Shown in pieces: positions 40,701-50,475 of a stretch of 64,000 bases of DNA. This DNA is from Manduca sexta. Taxonomy: Eukaryota; Arthropoda; Insecta; Lepidoptera; Sphingidae. Position numbers and translations under genes: made by a program. A model generated the notes under the pieces. The model searched no databases, had not been told where the DNA came from, and was given only the letters and a program-made list of their open reading frames with translations. Numbering within the stretch: the first letter of the stretch is position 1; every line of letters begins with the position of its first letter. The stretch lies in contig NC_051126.1 of assembly GCF_014839805.1 (NCBI RefSeq), positions 10,176,609 through 10,240,608 of the forward strand. The letters are read 5' to 3'.

Positions 40701-43700
40701 GGCGCACGCCGAGGTCAGCCGGTACGTACGCACGCTTACACGCTTGTACACACACATACATACACACACACTCACACGTTTGTCTTTGGCTACATAAGCG
40801 ATGGTAATGTGATAGAAGGGCAACTTAAGTCAAGGTTTTTATGTTTAGATAATATTGGATTGAATGTAGTTCGAAGTTAAAACTTATCAGTATGTATAAT
40901 AAATGTGAAATTTAAGAATCATGGGTCTTTTACTATTAAGACTTGGCATTGATTTGTTACATTATCTTACACACAAGTGCTTTGTCATTTTAACTATTGA
41001 TCAATGAAGACAAAGTTGTTCTACTACCGTTCATATTGTTGCTTGGCCTCGATAATGCTGGCATTTAACGTTACATGAACCATGGAGATACTAATAAATA
41101 AATAAGTACAAAAAATAAAAGCTAATTTGTTCCGCAGGAGGCGGCCGCAAGAGTTGGCCGAATTCCTTAACAACTTAATGAAACAGAAAGACGCGTCTGA
41201 GGAGAACTTACTCTACCACTTTTCAGTGTGAGCCTCCATGTTTATTTTCTGCCCCCGTATCCTCCTTCCTTAATTTGAAATGCTGTACCGTTATGCTTAG
41301 AAATAATACATGAATATACATTGGTCTTTCGAGCTGGATATAATGAATTATAATTCAGAGTTCTATGTGACAAGTTGCTGTAATTTACTTGGAAATTACA
41401 AGTATTACAGTGATGCAACTAACATTTTGTGCGTTCGTTTGGCTTGTTCGAAAATTGTACTTTCAATAATAGCAAACGTTACCGCGTTGTGTCACTATCG
41501 AACGCATTTTAATCTATAATAAAGTCCATTTTTATTCTTTGTAAAAACCTTGTATCGAAAAATATATTATTACCCAATATAATGCTTACTACAGTATTTC
41601 AAATGGTTATGTTATTTCCTTTGTTTTGTACAATTTGTATATTCGTTTTAATTTAATTTATTTTTTGTTTTGCATCATCCCTATTGGTATCGTGCACTGT
41701 TAGTGGGGTTTCACATATACAGTAAAACCAAATCACCTTCGATTATTGCCAGCAAGAACAAAACAAAAACCAATCTGGCCATTTCGACAAACAATGTGGG
41801 AGAAAATTTACAAAATTCGATTTATGTAATATTTGCTGGCAACTCTCGATAAAGTTGTGTCAAAGAGAATGCTTTATATGTTCTTAATGTGACTATGTCA
41901 TAAGTTAGCGGGTATTATGTTGAACACTGTTGATATATCGTTTGCAATACTTATATTAAACAAACAAATACTATTTTTACATACAACACCATCACATCAG
42001 TGCTTATGTTTTTGTTTTGTATTGAGTCATCTTTAAATGGCATACTGTTTTAGCACATTTTATTACAACTGCGATTATCCTTAGATGATTATTAATGCTG
42101 CAACATAATATTTTTGATGAACCTACAGTTTTGATAAATCTTTTTTTTTTCATGTTCATATAGCACACGATATTTATGGCAACATTTCTTACTAAAAAAA
42201 TATTCACCCAACAATCTACTTCAAAAGTTATATCGTAGAAAATCACTCAGTAATCTATTATGAATGACGTTATTGGTCTAGATCAACTTATTTAGTACAA
42301 ATTAAAGTAATAAATCATTTCTCCTATCTGATACTAGCTATCCTTTCGGTACAGTCAGCATCGATAGTTGCTATGAGTTGTTCTTCTGAACGTATTTAAA
42401 AAAAACATAAATAATCGTATAAAATTTAAAAAGATTAGTAAGGTAATTTAAAATGTCTAACCACGTTAGATACTGAGGTTTTTTTAGTGTAAGCGACGAC
42501 AATCATGCAGCCATATTGTGTCGACGTAAGTACTCCGATGAACCACATCAAATTATTCTCTTATTACTGGTGAACAGGAAAATACCACTAATATGTATAG
42601 TGTCAACTCAGGCAATTATTACTCGTTACATTATTTTTTATTATTTTTATTACAACTTTTGTTAAATTAAAATTACTTTCGCTGCTGACTGTATTCCACA
42701 TGCGAATAATAGAAATAAATTACCCTTATAATGTCTTCATTTACTTTATTTAAATTTAGTCGCCAGCAAAGTTTTTAGATTTGGTAGTCACGTACCATTT
42801 TATTTACAGTATGCTATTTTATTTTAAATTTTGTTTTAAATTATATTTGTATATATTTTTTGTTGTTAATTTTTTAGATGACTCTGTAAAAGTGGTAACT
42901 TAATTTCTCTGATTTCCGATACATCCTATTCTAACGTCTGATTGTATTTATGGCGAATGACTCGATTTTATGTGTACGCGTAACTATGTGTGACATTTTT
43001 GTTTAATGTAAGTTTTGCATCATCATTCATGTTGATTCCTTCTGTAACAGATGAGTGCATGGTATAATCTTTGTATTATCTTACTTTCCAACAGTCTAAC
43101 CGAATTGCTTCCTTGTGTGAATAACCCATGTCATCTGATTGCATTGACCGTCACTTGTATTTGGTATAGCTCATGTAATATAGTACCTATGCGACATTGT
43201 ATGTACATTTTACAAATAATTCTTTTCTGTTACAAACTTTCCAATGATAGTAGACTCTTCATGACGGTCAATGCTCGAAACTGCACGATATTAATGCATT
43301 GTTGATGAATACAGTCAGTACGGTGCTCTTGTGGTGAACATGGGTGATGAGGATGAGAAGGAGGAGCCGAAGCCGATGCCCGAGGATGCTGACGTCAAGG
43401 ACGCCACAACAACCACCATCGTTGCTAAAACCGATGGTGACAACGGTGAGTTCAGTTTGACATTTATATTGATAAGTTACTGTTGTATGAGAGATGTCTT
43501 TTTGTTATAGTAGGGGACATTATAGTTTGCTAAAATAACAAAAAATGAACTGCGAGAAAGAGGGCGTACGAGTATTAAATCATGCTCTTGCGTTGATCCT
43601 TGTTCTATGATTTTTTTTTTTCGCCATAATGTCACTGATTGCAAATAAGGTGATCATTTTTTGGAAGTATTTTTATGATTTTTTCATTTCTTATACTAAC

Positions 43701-45129
43701 ACAAACTATATATCGTACATTTAAACTACATATTTGTTGTACATAGGCCAAGCTGTAACAGAGGCTCCACTGGCCAGCGTGGAAGGCATGGAGGCCGAGG
43801 TGGCGGACACGGGGCCCGATGAGATCGCCGGCGAGGGCTTCAGCCTGCTGGAGTTCGCGCCGGCCGCTCACCGCTTCCGCATGTCCATGCTGCAGCCGTC
43901 CGACCCGCGCTCCTTCTACTCCGCCGTCAAGCGTGAGATCAAACTGCTCAAGAGCGACCTGCCGCCTGGCGTGAGTCATTTTATATGTGTCAACTGATGG
44001 GCGATAATCATCTCTTTGGAATTTACGTGCTATATGAAAAAAAAACTGCAAATATCATTTCAGTAGTTCCTCGGAATCGATTGATTATGGACATATATCT
44101 ATAATCGATACGCATTTCCCGGTAGGCGACGGCTCCACTGTGCTTCTGGCATTGCAAAGACTAAGGGCGTGTGTTGCTAACCATCAGGCCGACCGCTTGC
44201 TCGTTTGCCTACAAGGCAAGAAAAAAAAAACTAAATATATTTACAAAACACCATGTATATCACCAGGTGTGGGTCCGCGGATACGAGAACCGCATCGATC
44301 TGCTGTCGGTGATGATTGCCGGCCCGACCAAGACCCCGTACGAGGACGGGCTGTTCGTGTTCGACGTGCAGCTCGGCGGCGAGTACCCGCGCGCCCCGCC
44401 TCTCTGCCACTACCACTCATACTGCAGCGACCGCCTCAATCCCAACCTCTACGAAGACGGAAAGGTAACACGAATTAGTTTTTATAATTGAATTATTTTA
44501 ATTTGTTCGAAACTGTTTTTTATGCTATGCGGTAACTGTATGATGTCATCTCTAGGTTTGCGTTTCCCTTCTCGGCACATGGTCCGGCCGCGGCGTGGAA
44601 GTGTGGGGCAAAGACAGCTCTCTACTGCAGGTGATCGTCTCACTGCAGGGCCTCATTCTCAATTCTGAGCCATATTTCAATGAGGCCGGATATGAAAAAC
44701 AAAAAGGTACGTAGCATATACTGACATCCTTTATGAATTTAGTAAAAAGTAAATGTTTATCATACGTGCGATTGCGTCGGTGTGTCAGGCACTCAACAAG
44801 GCAACGAGAACTCGCGCATGTACAACGAGATGGTGCTGCTGAAGCTGGTGCAGTCCATGACTAAGATGGTGCTGAACCCGCCCGAGCCGTTCCGGCGCGA
44901 GATCGTGCAGCACCTGCGCGCGCACGCGGCCGCGCTATGCCGCCGCCTCGAGGGGCTCGTGGCGCTGTCCCGCGGCGAGCCCGCGCCCGGCGCCGCGCTG
45001 CCCGCGCCGCCCGACTACCCGCTGGTGCCGGCCTCGCGCGGCTTCTGCCTCACGCTGCGCTCGTCGCTCGACGCCTTCCGCGCCGCGCTGCGCCGCAACG
45101 ACATCCACGTGCCGCCCTCCACGTTATAG
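19706..45129 (+). CDS. UBE2O: (E3-independent) E2 ubiquitin-conjugating enzyme UBE2O
   Basis: Twenty-five exons with matching phases, 4023 coding bases, 1340 residues (human 1292): 19706-19930, 23324-23551, 23906-24148, 27775-27886, 29900-30031, 30285-30421, 30824-30996, 32289-32414, 35783-35984, 36075-36200, 37023-37123, 37256-37391, 37568-37654, 37847-37994, 38483-38727, 39251-39340, 39729-39902, 40170-40272, 40616-40721, 41138-41225, 43319-43445, 43747-43970, 44267-44464, 44556-44706 and 44789-45129. UBE2O is an E2/E3 hybrid that mono-ubiquitinates orphan and basic proteins such as unassembled ribosomal proteins. Conserved regions: SH3-like blocks with FYPGQV (exon 3), [14 protein letters not shown] (exon 10), [12 protein letters not shown] (exon 11) and [10 protein letters not shown] (exon 12); basic NLS-like runs in exons 6 and 9; an acidic linker in exon 14; a probable coiled coil in exons 15-16. 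The UBC fold spans exons 22-25 (about residues 1050-1300), with [15 protein letters not shown] and NPNLYEDGK before the catalytic Cys1179 (codon 44559-44561, in [10 protein letters not shown]). The exon 19 acceptor could also lie 9 bases downstream. Exons are GC-rich, introns AT-rich. Confidence 0.95.
19931..22994. other. UBE2O intron 1, AT-rich
   Basis: About 3 kb of AT-rich intronic DNA with no frame, repeat or RNA gene that I can support before the SINE at 23007. Confidence 0.5.
22995..23291 (+). mobile_element. tRNA-derived SINE with 12-bp target duplication (family B, copy 1)
   Basis: The element itself is 23007-23279, flanked by perfect copies of ATGTTGGATAAA (22995-23006 and 23280-23291). 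A box TGGCGTAGTTG at 23020-23030 and B box GGTTCGAATCC at 23068-23078 define the Pol III promoter; the tail is a run of TATG units. Diverged copies lie at 28283-28508 (plus) and 29570-29800 (minus). It stops only about 44 bases before UBE2O exon 2. Confidence 0.9.
24924..25273 (-). mobile_element. retroposon with 13-bp target duplication
   Basis: Perfect copies of AGTGCGGAAGTTT flank the element (24924-24936 and 25261-25273). Inside, a poly-T run at the left end reads as a 3' poly-A tail on the minus strand, so the insert lies in minus orientation and is about 324 bp long. It is probably the 3' end of a 5'-truncated LINE or a SINE; no Pol III boxes were recognised. It sits in UBE2O intron 3. 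Confidence 0.75.
25340..25396 (+). repeat. short tandem duplication
   Basis: A unit of about 28 bases containing ATATTTGATAATATATAGCG is present twice in a row, differing by one or two bases. It follows a block (CGCGGGAACGGCTGAACGGA) that looks like the edge of a dispersed repeat. Confidence 0.6.
26395..27022 (+). repeat. tandem array of about five 126-bp units
   Basis: The block TTAGTAATAGGCTACC recurs at 26401, 26528, 26654, 26780 and 26905, so units are 125-127 bp. Each holds a T run, then ATAACTAATCCTTTATTATT, then TACGCCGTCGATAAATAATT. The first four units differ by only a few bases; the last has drifted. It lies in UBE2O intron 3. Confidence 0.9.
27905..28140 (+). repeat. dispersed repeat, family C, copy 1
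   Basis: Starts just after UBE2O exon 4. Shares GCGCCTGATGGTAATTGGAG-like, GGGGTCCAATA and GAGAGATG blocks with 48510-48635, and the AAGT/GGGGTCCA and TATACATAGGCTGA blocks with 51335-51480. This copy is the longest, with CGCCGGGTTTTACCATGTGT near its end. Class unknown. Confidence 0.65.
28283..28508 (+). mobile_element. tRNA-derived SINE, family B, copy 2
   Basis: Diverged copy of 23007-23279: GACTGCCCCGGTGG start, altered B box TAGTTCGTTTCCCGG, the shared ATATGGCGATAGGCTCG and ACGGCGAAAAGTAG blocks, and a TG-repeat tail. A possible target duplication of AATAACT flanks it. UBE2O intron 4. Confidence 0.85.
29075..29455 (-). repeat. 380-bp dispersed repeat, family D, copy 1
   Basis: Its reverse complement matches 38745-39155 over most of the length, for example GGTACCGGACTCATTTTTGT, AATCCGGTAAAAAAT and AACAAGTTATAAGTCTTTGA. 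An internal hairpin (ATTCCTTCTGT / ACAGAAGGAAT) lies at 29362-29395. No terminal repeats or coding frame define the class. Confidence 0.8.
29570..29800 (-). mobile_element. tRNA-derived SINE, family B, copy 3
   Basis: Read on the minus strand, it starts GACTGCCTCGGTGGCGTAAT, has the B box GGTTCGATCCCGGG and the shared ACGGAATACAC and GCGCCTCTGCCTACCCC blocks. UBE2O intron 4, opposite orientation to copies 1 and 2. Confidence 0.88.
31342..31390. repeat. perfect 23-bp hairpin in UBE2O intron 7
   Basis: Arms 31342-31364 and 31368-31390 are exact reverse complements around a three-base loop (ATA). Confidence 0.9.
32688..35516 (+). mobile_element. hAT-like element with 8-bp target duplication, carrying a nested LINE
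   Basis: The target duplication CTGAGAAT is at 32688-32695 and 35509-35516. The element (32696-35508) starts TAGGGGTCGCAA and ends TTGCGACCCCTA, the CA/TA-GGGG terminus and 8-bp duplication typical of hAT transposons. Subterminal regions on both sides are full of CCGGTATTTTCGG words. No hAT transposase is left; the interior is largely a decayed LINE (about 32880-34910). It occupies UBE2O intron 8. Confidence 0.85.
32885..34910 (+). pseudogene. decayed non-LTR retrotransposon (LINE) with endonuclease and reverse transcriptase
   Basis: A 5'-truncated copy. Endonuclease region: [13 protein letters not shown] start near 33000, then a frame 33093-33806 with GVIYCPP, MGDLN and the SHHDLI block, where the usual Asp of the SDH motif reads His. 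Reverse transcriptase: 33931-34521 with [26 protein letters not shown] and [10 protein letters not shown], continuing after a frame break in 34490-34864 with [17 protein letters not shown]. The YADD catalytic box reads YADV (Asp to Val, codon 34757-34759), so the enzyme is inactive. Several frame breaks separate the pieces. The domain set fits the Jockey/CR1 side of the LINEs; the exact clade is not determined. Confidence 0.85.
35985..36030 (+). repeat. CA-rich low-complexity tract after UBE2O exon 9
   Basis: A run of CACACAC and CCCCC words immediately follows the splice donor at 35985. Confidence 0.6.
38745..39155 (+). repeat. dispersed repeat, family D, copy 2
   Basis: Opposite orientation to 29075-29455. 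Starts near GGTACCGGACTC just after UBE2O exon 15 and includes CAGAAGGAATTATTAAAATC and GTTATGCAGTTTTCGCAGG. It fills most of intron 15. Confidence 0.8.
40733..40782 (+). repeat. CA microsatellite
   Basis: Imperfect CACACA/CATACA run directly after UBE2O exon 19. Confidence 0.7.
41226..43318. other. UBE2O intron 20, no internal gene seen
   Basis: About 2.1 kb of AT-rich DNA. Short frames such as 43051-43305 (plus) and 42004-42246 (minus) lack motifs. The acceptor at 43317-43318 is chosen because the alternative AG at 43313-43314 would run into a stop. Confidence 0.5.
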
Positions 45130-45240
45130 CCGCTGCGCTAAGCGCCGCCGCCACCTCCACACCACTAGTGCGTCTGTCGACCCATCCTATCGTCTGTATC
45201 GCCCCCGGTTTCCATTCACTTTACATATTCGAGTAGTAGA

Positions 45241-45270
45241 ACCGACACCGAAGCACTGGCCGGTGTCGGT
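45241..45270 (+). promoter_or_regulatory. perfect 10-bp stem-loop in the UBE2O 3' UTR
   Basis: ACCGACACCG (45241-45250) and CGGTGTCGGT (45261-45270) are exact reverse complements around a ten-base loop. It is GC-rich in an AT-rich region and lies 26 bases before the first poly-A signal. Role unknown. Confidence 0.5.
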
Positions 45271-45295
45271 CCCCGCGATGTCCCTTTTACGGTTT

Positions 45296-45301
45296 AATAA
45301 A
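45296..45301 (+). terminator. polyadenylation signal AATAAA (proximal, UBE2O)
   Basis: First canonical hexamer after the UBE2O stop, 167 bases downstream, within AATAAAATAAATAAA. Confidence 0.5.
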
Positions 45302-46570
45302 ATAAATAAAAATGTCGTAGCTATAGTATTTATTGTGATGTACTTTTCGATTATAGGAATATTTTAGATGTTCGACCTGAGCTGTTAGGTCTATTATTGT
45401 TATTATTTTTTTTGTTTGTTTCTCACGAATAAAAATTACATATTCCGAGTTCTCTCTCATCATTAAGTATTTTATCATTAGTGTCGAATGCATGAAAGTC
45501 GAATTGGTTGTTCATATTGCTAGTCAATATGAAATAAACAGGTTCTCTTTAATATTTACAAATCAAATTCTAAATAATAAATGTCGATCTTATGCGAATG
45601 ATATGATTATTATTAGATCTTTTAAATATTAGATTAATATTATTTATTTGTAACATGTTATGTCTACTTATAAATCAACAGCGTTATGGGTACTTATTTG
45701 AAAATTGCATACTTTTTACGAGGAGATGCTTTTTTGCTGTTGTTCAATTTTGCTACACGGAGTGTTGTTACTATGCTAATGATTTTAGATACGCGCCTAG
45801 ATTATGATACGTTCTCATCCGTATGTTTGTTTTGTAATTCAATGCGATAATGTTATCATTTTGTGAACGAACGTGCGACTGTTGTGGATAGCAATGTTTT
45901 ATTTTGTACGTGTGTTATGTGTGCGTAAATACTTTCATTCATTTTTGTATGTAATTATAATTATAATATTTCATTTCATTTTATACAGCGGGATATCTTT
46001 AATGTGTTGTGATAATTAGATACTATTTCAGTAAAATTTTCACTATTCAACAATCTTAGTCACTTAGTGTTTTGGCTTTACAACTGCAAGCACCCAATAT
46101 AAGGTATATTGAATAGTTTCACTCGCCTAACTGTCTATACTATCGGTTTCTGTGCAAAAACAAAATAAAAAAAAAAGATTTTTTATTTATTTATAATTAT
46201 TTTATTTATGTGGTGAGCCCATATTATTATTATGGCGTTAGTCACAAAATGTTTCTTCACGAAGAAATGCCGTTGTAGTCTAAATTGTATTAGTATTATT
46301 AACCAGTGTTACCTATTTCAGTAGTGATAATTCAAAATTGGTCTACTCGTATTATTTTTGGGTTATTGTGTTAGAAGCGATCCCGTGTTTAGTGCTTGTA
46401 GCGTTGAATTGTACGAGTCCATAGCTGCGCCGGCGCCGCCGCGCGGCAGCACAAATACAATGTAATTTCATGCCAAAGTCAATTGAGCTATGGAAGGCTT
46501 TTGTCGCTTGTGTACGCGAGATAAGTGACAACTGTGTATAATGATGATATAATAAATAATTCTTCGACCT

Positions 46571-48229
46571 TATTTGTTTTTCATTTATAGTTTTATTTCG
46601 TTTTGTAAAACTGCTCATAATATTAACACATCCAATAAATTAGTCACAAGTTAACAACACCCGGTCTCTAAACCGACGCCACCCAGTAGTCCTCGGTAAC
46701 AATGGCTCTATCGCCACTCCTAACTTCAGGCCGATAATCACAGCAACCGTAGTACTTATATAGTGTACACTGTAGTACTTATATAGGGACATATTGACAT
46801 TGCGTTAATATATGAAACCATAGATATCCACTAAAATAGGGCCATAATCATCACTGAGTAGCAAATATTTTCACCAATAATCGCAGTTTTACTTTTCTGT
46901 TTCTTTTTTGATAATTTTATAATTTAGTGCGAATATGGCGTGTTCATGAGTGTATTTATGACTGAAAGTGTGATGTCGCTGGGACTAACTCTTAGATTAG
47001 TAGTGGCATTAGAGCGAGTAAAAATAAAATTACACTTTATTTAGTATTCCACTGCGCTCGCAAGACGTGAGATGTTAAGTCTCATTATGTCCAGTAGTTA
47101 AAATGGCTACAAACCTTCAAACCGTAACATAACAGTGACTACACATTGCTGCTTGGCAGTATACAATTACATGCAGCGAGCCACATAACTATTATTGAAC
47201 TATTACCGTTAGTGAAAACGCTTCTGGCAATTCGTAAGCATTATATTACTGCGAGAACGCGTTAGTCTAAACCTAGCTTTACAGCAGTTCGGCACATCAC
47301 GGCAAACAAAGAACTTACCTGCTGATATGATTTGCTGTCATGATTGATCAATGATTATGAAATTAAATGACAATAAAACGCAGTAGTCAATCAAATCACA
47401 CAATTTTATTTATTACAAAAATATTGAATCACTTTACACATTGTCAGTCATTCGATTTGTTTACAACAAATTTATATTTTAATACAGATATTTTATCACA
47501 GAAAAAAATAAAAGGACCGTTTTTTTTACCATAACAGACTTTGTGCGGAAAATTACATAATTAATTTCGAGTTTTGATTTATTAAACAAAAATAAAATCA
47601 AATGACTCAATTTAAATTTCATCTTTATTACTAAATTCTACGTGTTGTAATAAAAATATCACAGAGTTTAAATTATTACAGAGATAGTAGTTACAGTTAA
47701 TAAGAGGCAATTAAATTTATATGAAAAGAGACATTTCATTTAGTGTGAATTACCTTGTTCGAAACTTAGTACTTATTGCTAGAGATTGAATCATTTTTGA
47801 AGCCAAATAATCAACTTTTCTAATTTTAAATATTACAAATTAGTATGAACATAAACTATCTAAAAAAGAAAACAAAATATAACAAAAATAACACAATTCA
47901 ATATGGACAGCATAGTTTTTAAACATTTCAGTTTGATCGGGATACATTTATTAAAACATTTTCATATCTCGATATAATTTCGGAATCAATCCATTTGGGT
48001 AACATCAAGACTATTCTTTCGAAAGCATATATTTTTGGTTTAGTAAAATTTAGTTTTCTCATATCTAGGAACTATAGCGGCCTCGACAACCTCATAAAAC
48101 GACAACATAATTTTACAATTCCACATTTCATTAATGTCCAACGTTTGAAATGGTAGAATCAAAGCAGTTACAAAAGAGCCAATACGTGGTACCATTCAAA
48201 CAGATGTAATGAAAATGGGAAATGGCGGC
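46571..48229. other. intergenic DNA between UBE2O and TMEM104
   Basis: AT-rich. Contains a 58-bp piece of family A at 47043-47100 (CCACTGCGCTCGC and GAGATGTTAAGTCT). No gene is supported. Confidence 0.45.
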
Positions 48230-48234
48230 TAACT

Positions 48235-48420
48235 ATCACGAGACTCTGGCAGACCTTTGCGAGGCCTTTCTACCCGATTGCGGAAGGTGGGCAAGGTTCC
48301 TTACATTGAGCCCCTTGCTAGCACGAAGTCCCTCGAAGCGCGAGGCCCTGGGTGGTTGCCGCGTTCACCTACCCTTTGCCCACCGTTAAAAGTGGGTAGC
48401 ACGTATGAAGGCAAATCATT
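48235..48420. repeat. GC-rich island, probable transposon fragment
   Basis: A block of about 185 bp, far richer in G+C than its surroundings, with GCGAGGCCTTTCTACCC and CTACCCTTTGCCCACCGTT. It has no open frame and resembles the 3' region of a non-LTR element, but no ends were defined. Confidence 0.4.
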
Positions 48421-48509
48421 TTGAGATCTCTAGACGTTGCATGGTGTTATTAATAATTATAATTCCAAGTAGGTAAAGTGTCATTACTCATAACAGTGAC
48501 GATTTTTTT

Positions 48510-48635
48510 TTATAATTGCACGGCTAAGTGACTCTAGCGCACCTGATGGTAAGTGGAGAGGGGTCCAATACAATATTGACTGACGAGAGATGATTACCCC
48601 TCGGCAGTCGCTATCCGTTCGGATATAAAATATAT
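48510..48635 (+). repeat. dispersed repeat, family C, copy 2
   Basis: Shares TGATGGTAAGTGGAG, GGGGTCCAATA, GACTG and GAGAGATG blocks with 27905-28140. Confidence 0.6.
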
Positions 48636-48639
48636 CCTA

Positions 48640-49510
48640 CCAGCTAAAAGTGTGTAAATTTTCCCATGATATCCTTGCGCATCCTAAATGCAAAAGAATC
48701 TGCTAGTCTTATTACTCTGATTGTGTTTACTCTGTAGCCGATCATATGGTAATAATTAGGATGCTAGAAGAATTGTGAATACGCCAATGAACTTGCGAAA
48801 GAGCAATAGAGAAAGGAATTATGAGATCTCTGGTAATCAAAAGATGTCAGTCAATGGACCGTATGTAACGCAACAGTAAAACTACCAACTTTTGCACACT
48901 TTTTTCTGTAGTTAATTTAACCAGTACCACCCTGGTAAACATCGCAAAATTAAGGGATCTAGGGAATCTCGTATGTTTAACATTTTTATCTTTACTTAAC
49001 CGAAAAACAATATTCGCCAGATTAAACGGCTTGTAGTTTTTGGCAACCTGTTCTCTTTATATGTAAGACTAACTTTTTTTACCTAACTATAGATTAATAT
49101 GTCAGAATAGTTTTCAGAATCTTAGGGCCTTAGTAATAAACCAATACCTCACCTTTGAGTACGATCTTAAAACACATTTAAGGCATTGAACTATGTAATA
49201 AACGAAACTTGGTTGTGAAAATTTTTAAGTTAAAAAAATAATTAACTAAGAATGAAATATTTGCGAAATCATAATGCGGTATTTTAGCCAGTGTAACGGG
49301 CATTGTCAACTTCGGTTGAACCTCGGGTTACTTCGGGGATTCACTGTCATTGGCTCCCGATGACGCGACATGTGCGTTCCGCCAATAAGAGCGCGTGAAC
49401 CCTGTAGATAATGCGCGAGCGTTGAAAATCTAGAAACGTGGCATGTTATGTATTTACTTTTGCGAGTTGACACTGCAATTTACATCTGCAAAAGTTTACT
49501 TTTTTTTTCT
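48640..49510. other. intergenic DNA, no gene seen
   Basis: AT-rich, no supported feature. Confidence 0.4.
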
Positions 49511-49514
49511 TATT

Positions 49515-49690
49515 TTTACTGCTTTGCATGACGAGACGAGCTTGCCGTTCGCCTGATGGTAAGCGATACGACTGCCCATAAACAGTAGAAACACCATTAA
49601 ATACCTTGAATTAGATAGTATTGTTCGGTATTCCACTGCGCTCGCCATCCTAAGACATGAGATGTTAAGTCTTATGTCCAATAGTTACAC
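49515..49690 (+). repeat. dispersed repeat, family A, copy 2
   Basis: Near full-length match to 8252-8425, with GACGAGCTTGCCGTTCGCC and CATGAGATGTTAAGTCTTAT-type blocks. Confidence 0.75.
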
Positions 49691-50475
49691 TATCATACCA
49701 GTCTTTATGTTGTCATCACTCATACTGTATCCGTTGTTACTTCATTATATACGTAATCGACTTAACTCTATACGCCACTGAAACCTAACTAACACACTAA
49801 GATAGGTTTTATTACAAAAAAGGAAGTTCTTTGGACATTATCAGTCTTACTTATAAACTTGTTTTAGCGTTAAGAATTGATTAAATAGCTGTCAAAAACA
49901 TCACCGATTTCCAAGTTTAAACCTTATTATGAGGCTAGATGGCGGGTTTTGACTTACAGCTGATCGAGTAAATTTGTTTTAACTAAGCATAGCTTTGTGA
50001 TTTTTTTATAAGTAAGACTGTATAGCACTAACTTATTTCTATAATTAAACGGTCGCAGTGTGCGTATATCCACCCGTTCTTAGACAGATGAGCCTTAAAA
50101 TACCTAATAGGTCTTATAGAAAAGGCCGTATGATTCCAACCATACATTATAGTACTTAATAATTAATTGCGATACAACATGCATTGTTATTGACACAAAA
50201 ATTGTAACGTTTCAAAATAGTTATTAATAGTTCATTAAATATTACGAAACGCTATTTTTTAACTACATTACAAAAAATGTTGCCATATGTAAAAAATATA
50301 ATAGTAAATTTTAAATATGCGAATGATTTTATAGAAGGGCCGAGAACTTGAAAATTCAATAGAAATATCAATTCCGTATTGCGACTACATAAATGGAAGA
50401 GAATTTTTATGCCCATAAAATTGTGTTCGCGGCCCTTAGTATTGTCTTTTGTTCCTGTTAGCATCTTTAGCATCT
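49691..50475. other. region downstream of the TMEM104 stop
   Basis: AT-rich; probably includes the TMEM104 3' UTR near 50475. No other feature is seen. Confidence 0.4.

Larger units (their letters stand above)
45130..46570 (+). other. probable UBE2O 3' UTR
   Basis: A stretch without coding frames after the UBE2O stop. AATAAA at 45296-45301 could give a short 3' end and AATAAA at 46551-46556 a long one. Which is used cannot be told from sequence. Confidence 0.45.

Noticed and set aside
41226..41230. In-frame TGA shortly after UBE2O exon 20
   Set aside because: It is part of the splice donor GTGTGAG; the frame continues with phase 0 at 43319.
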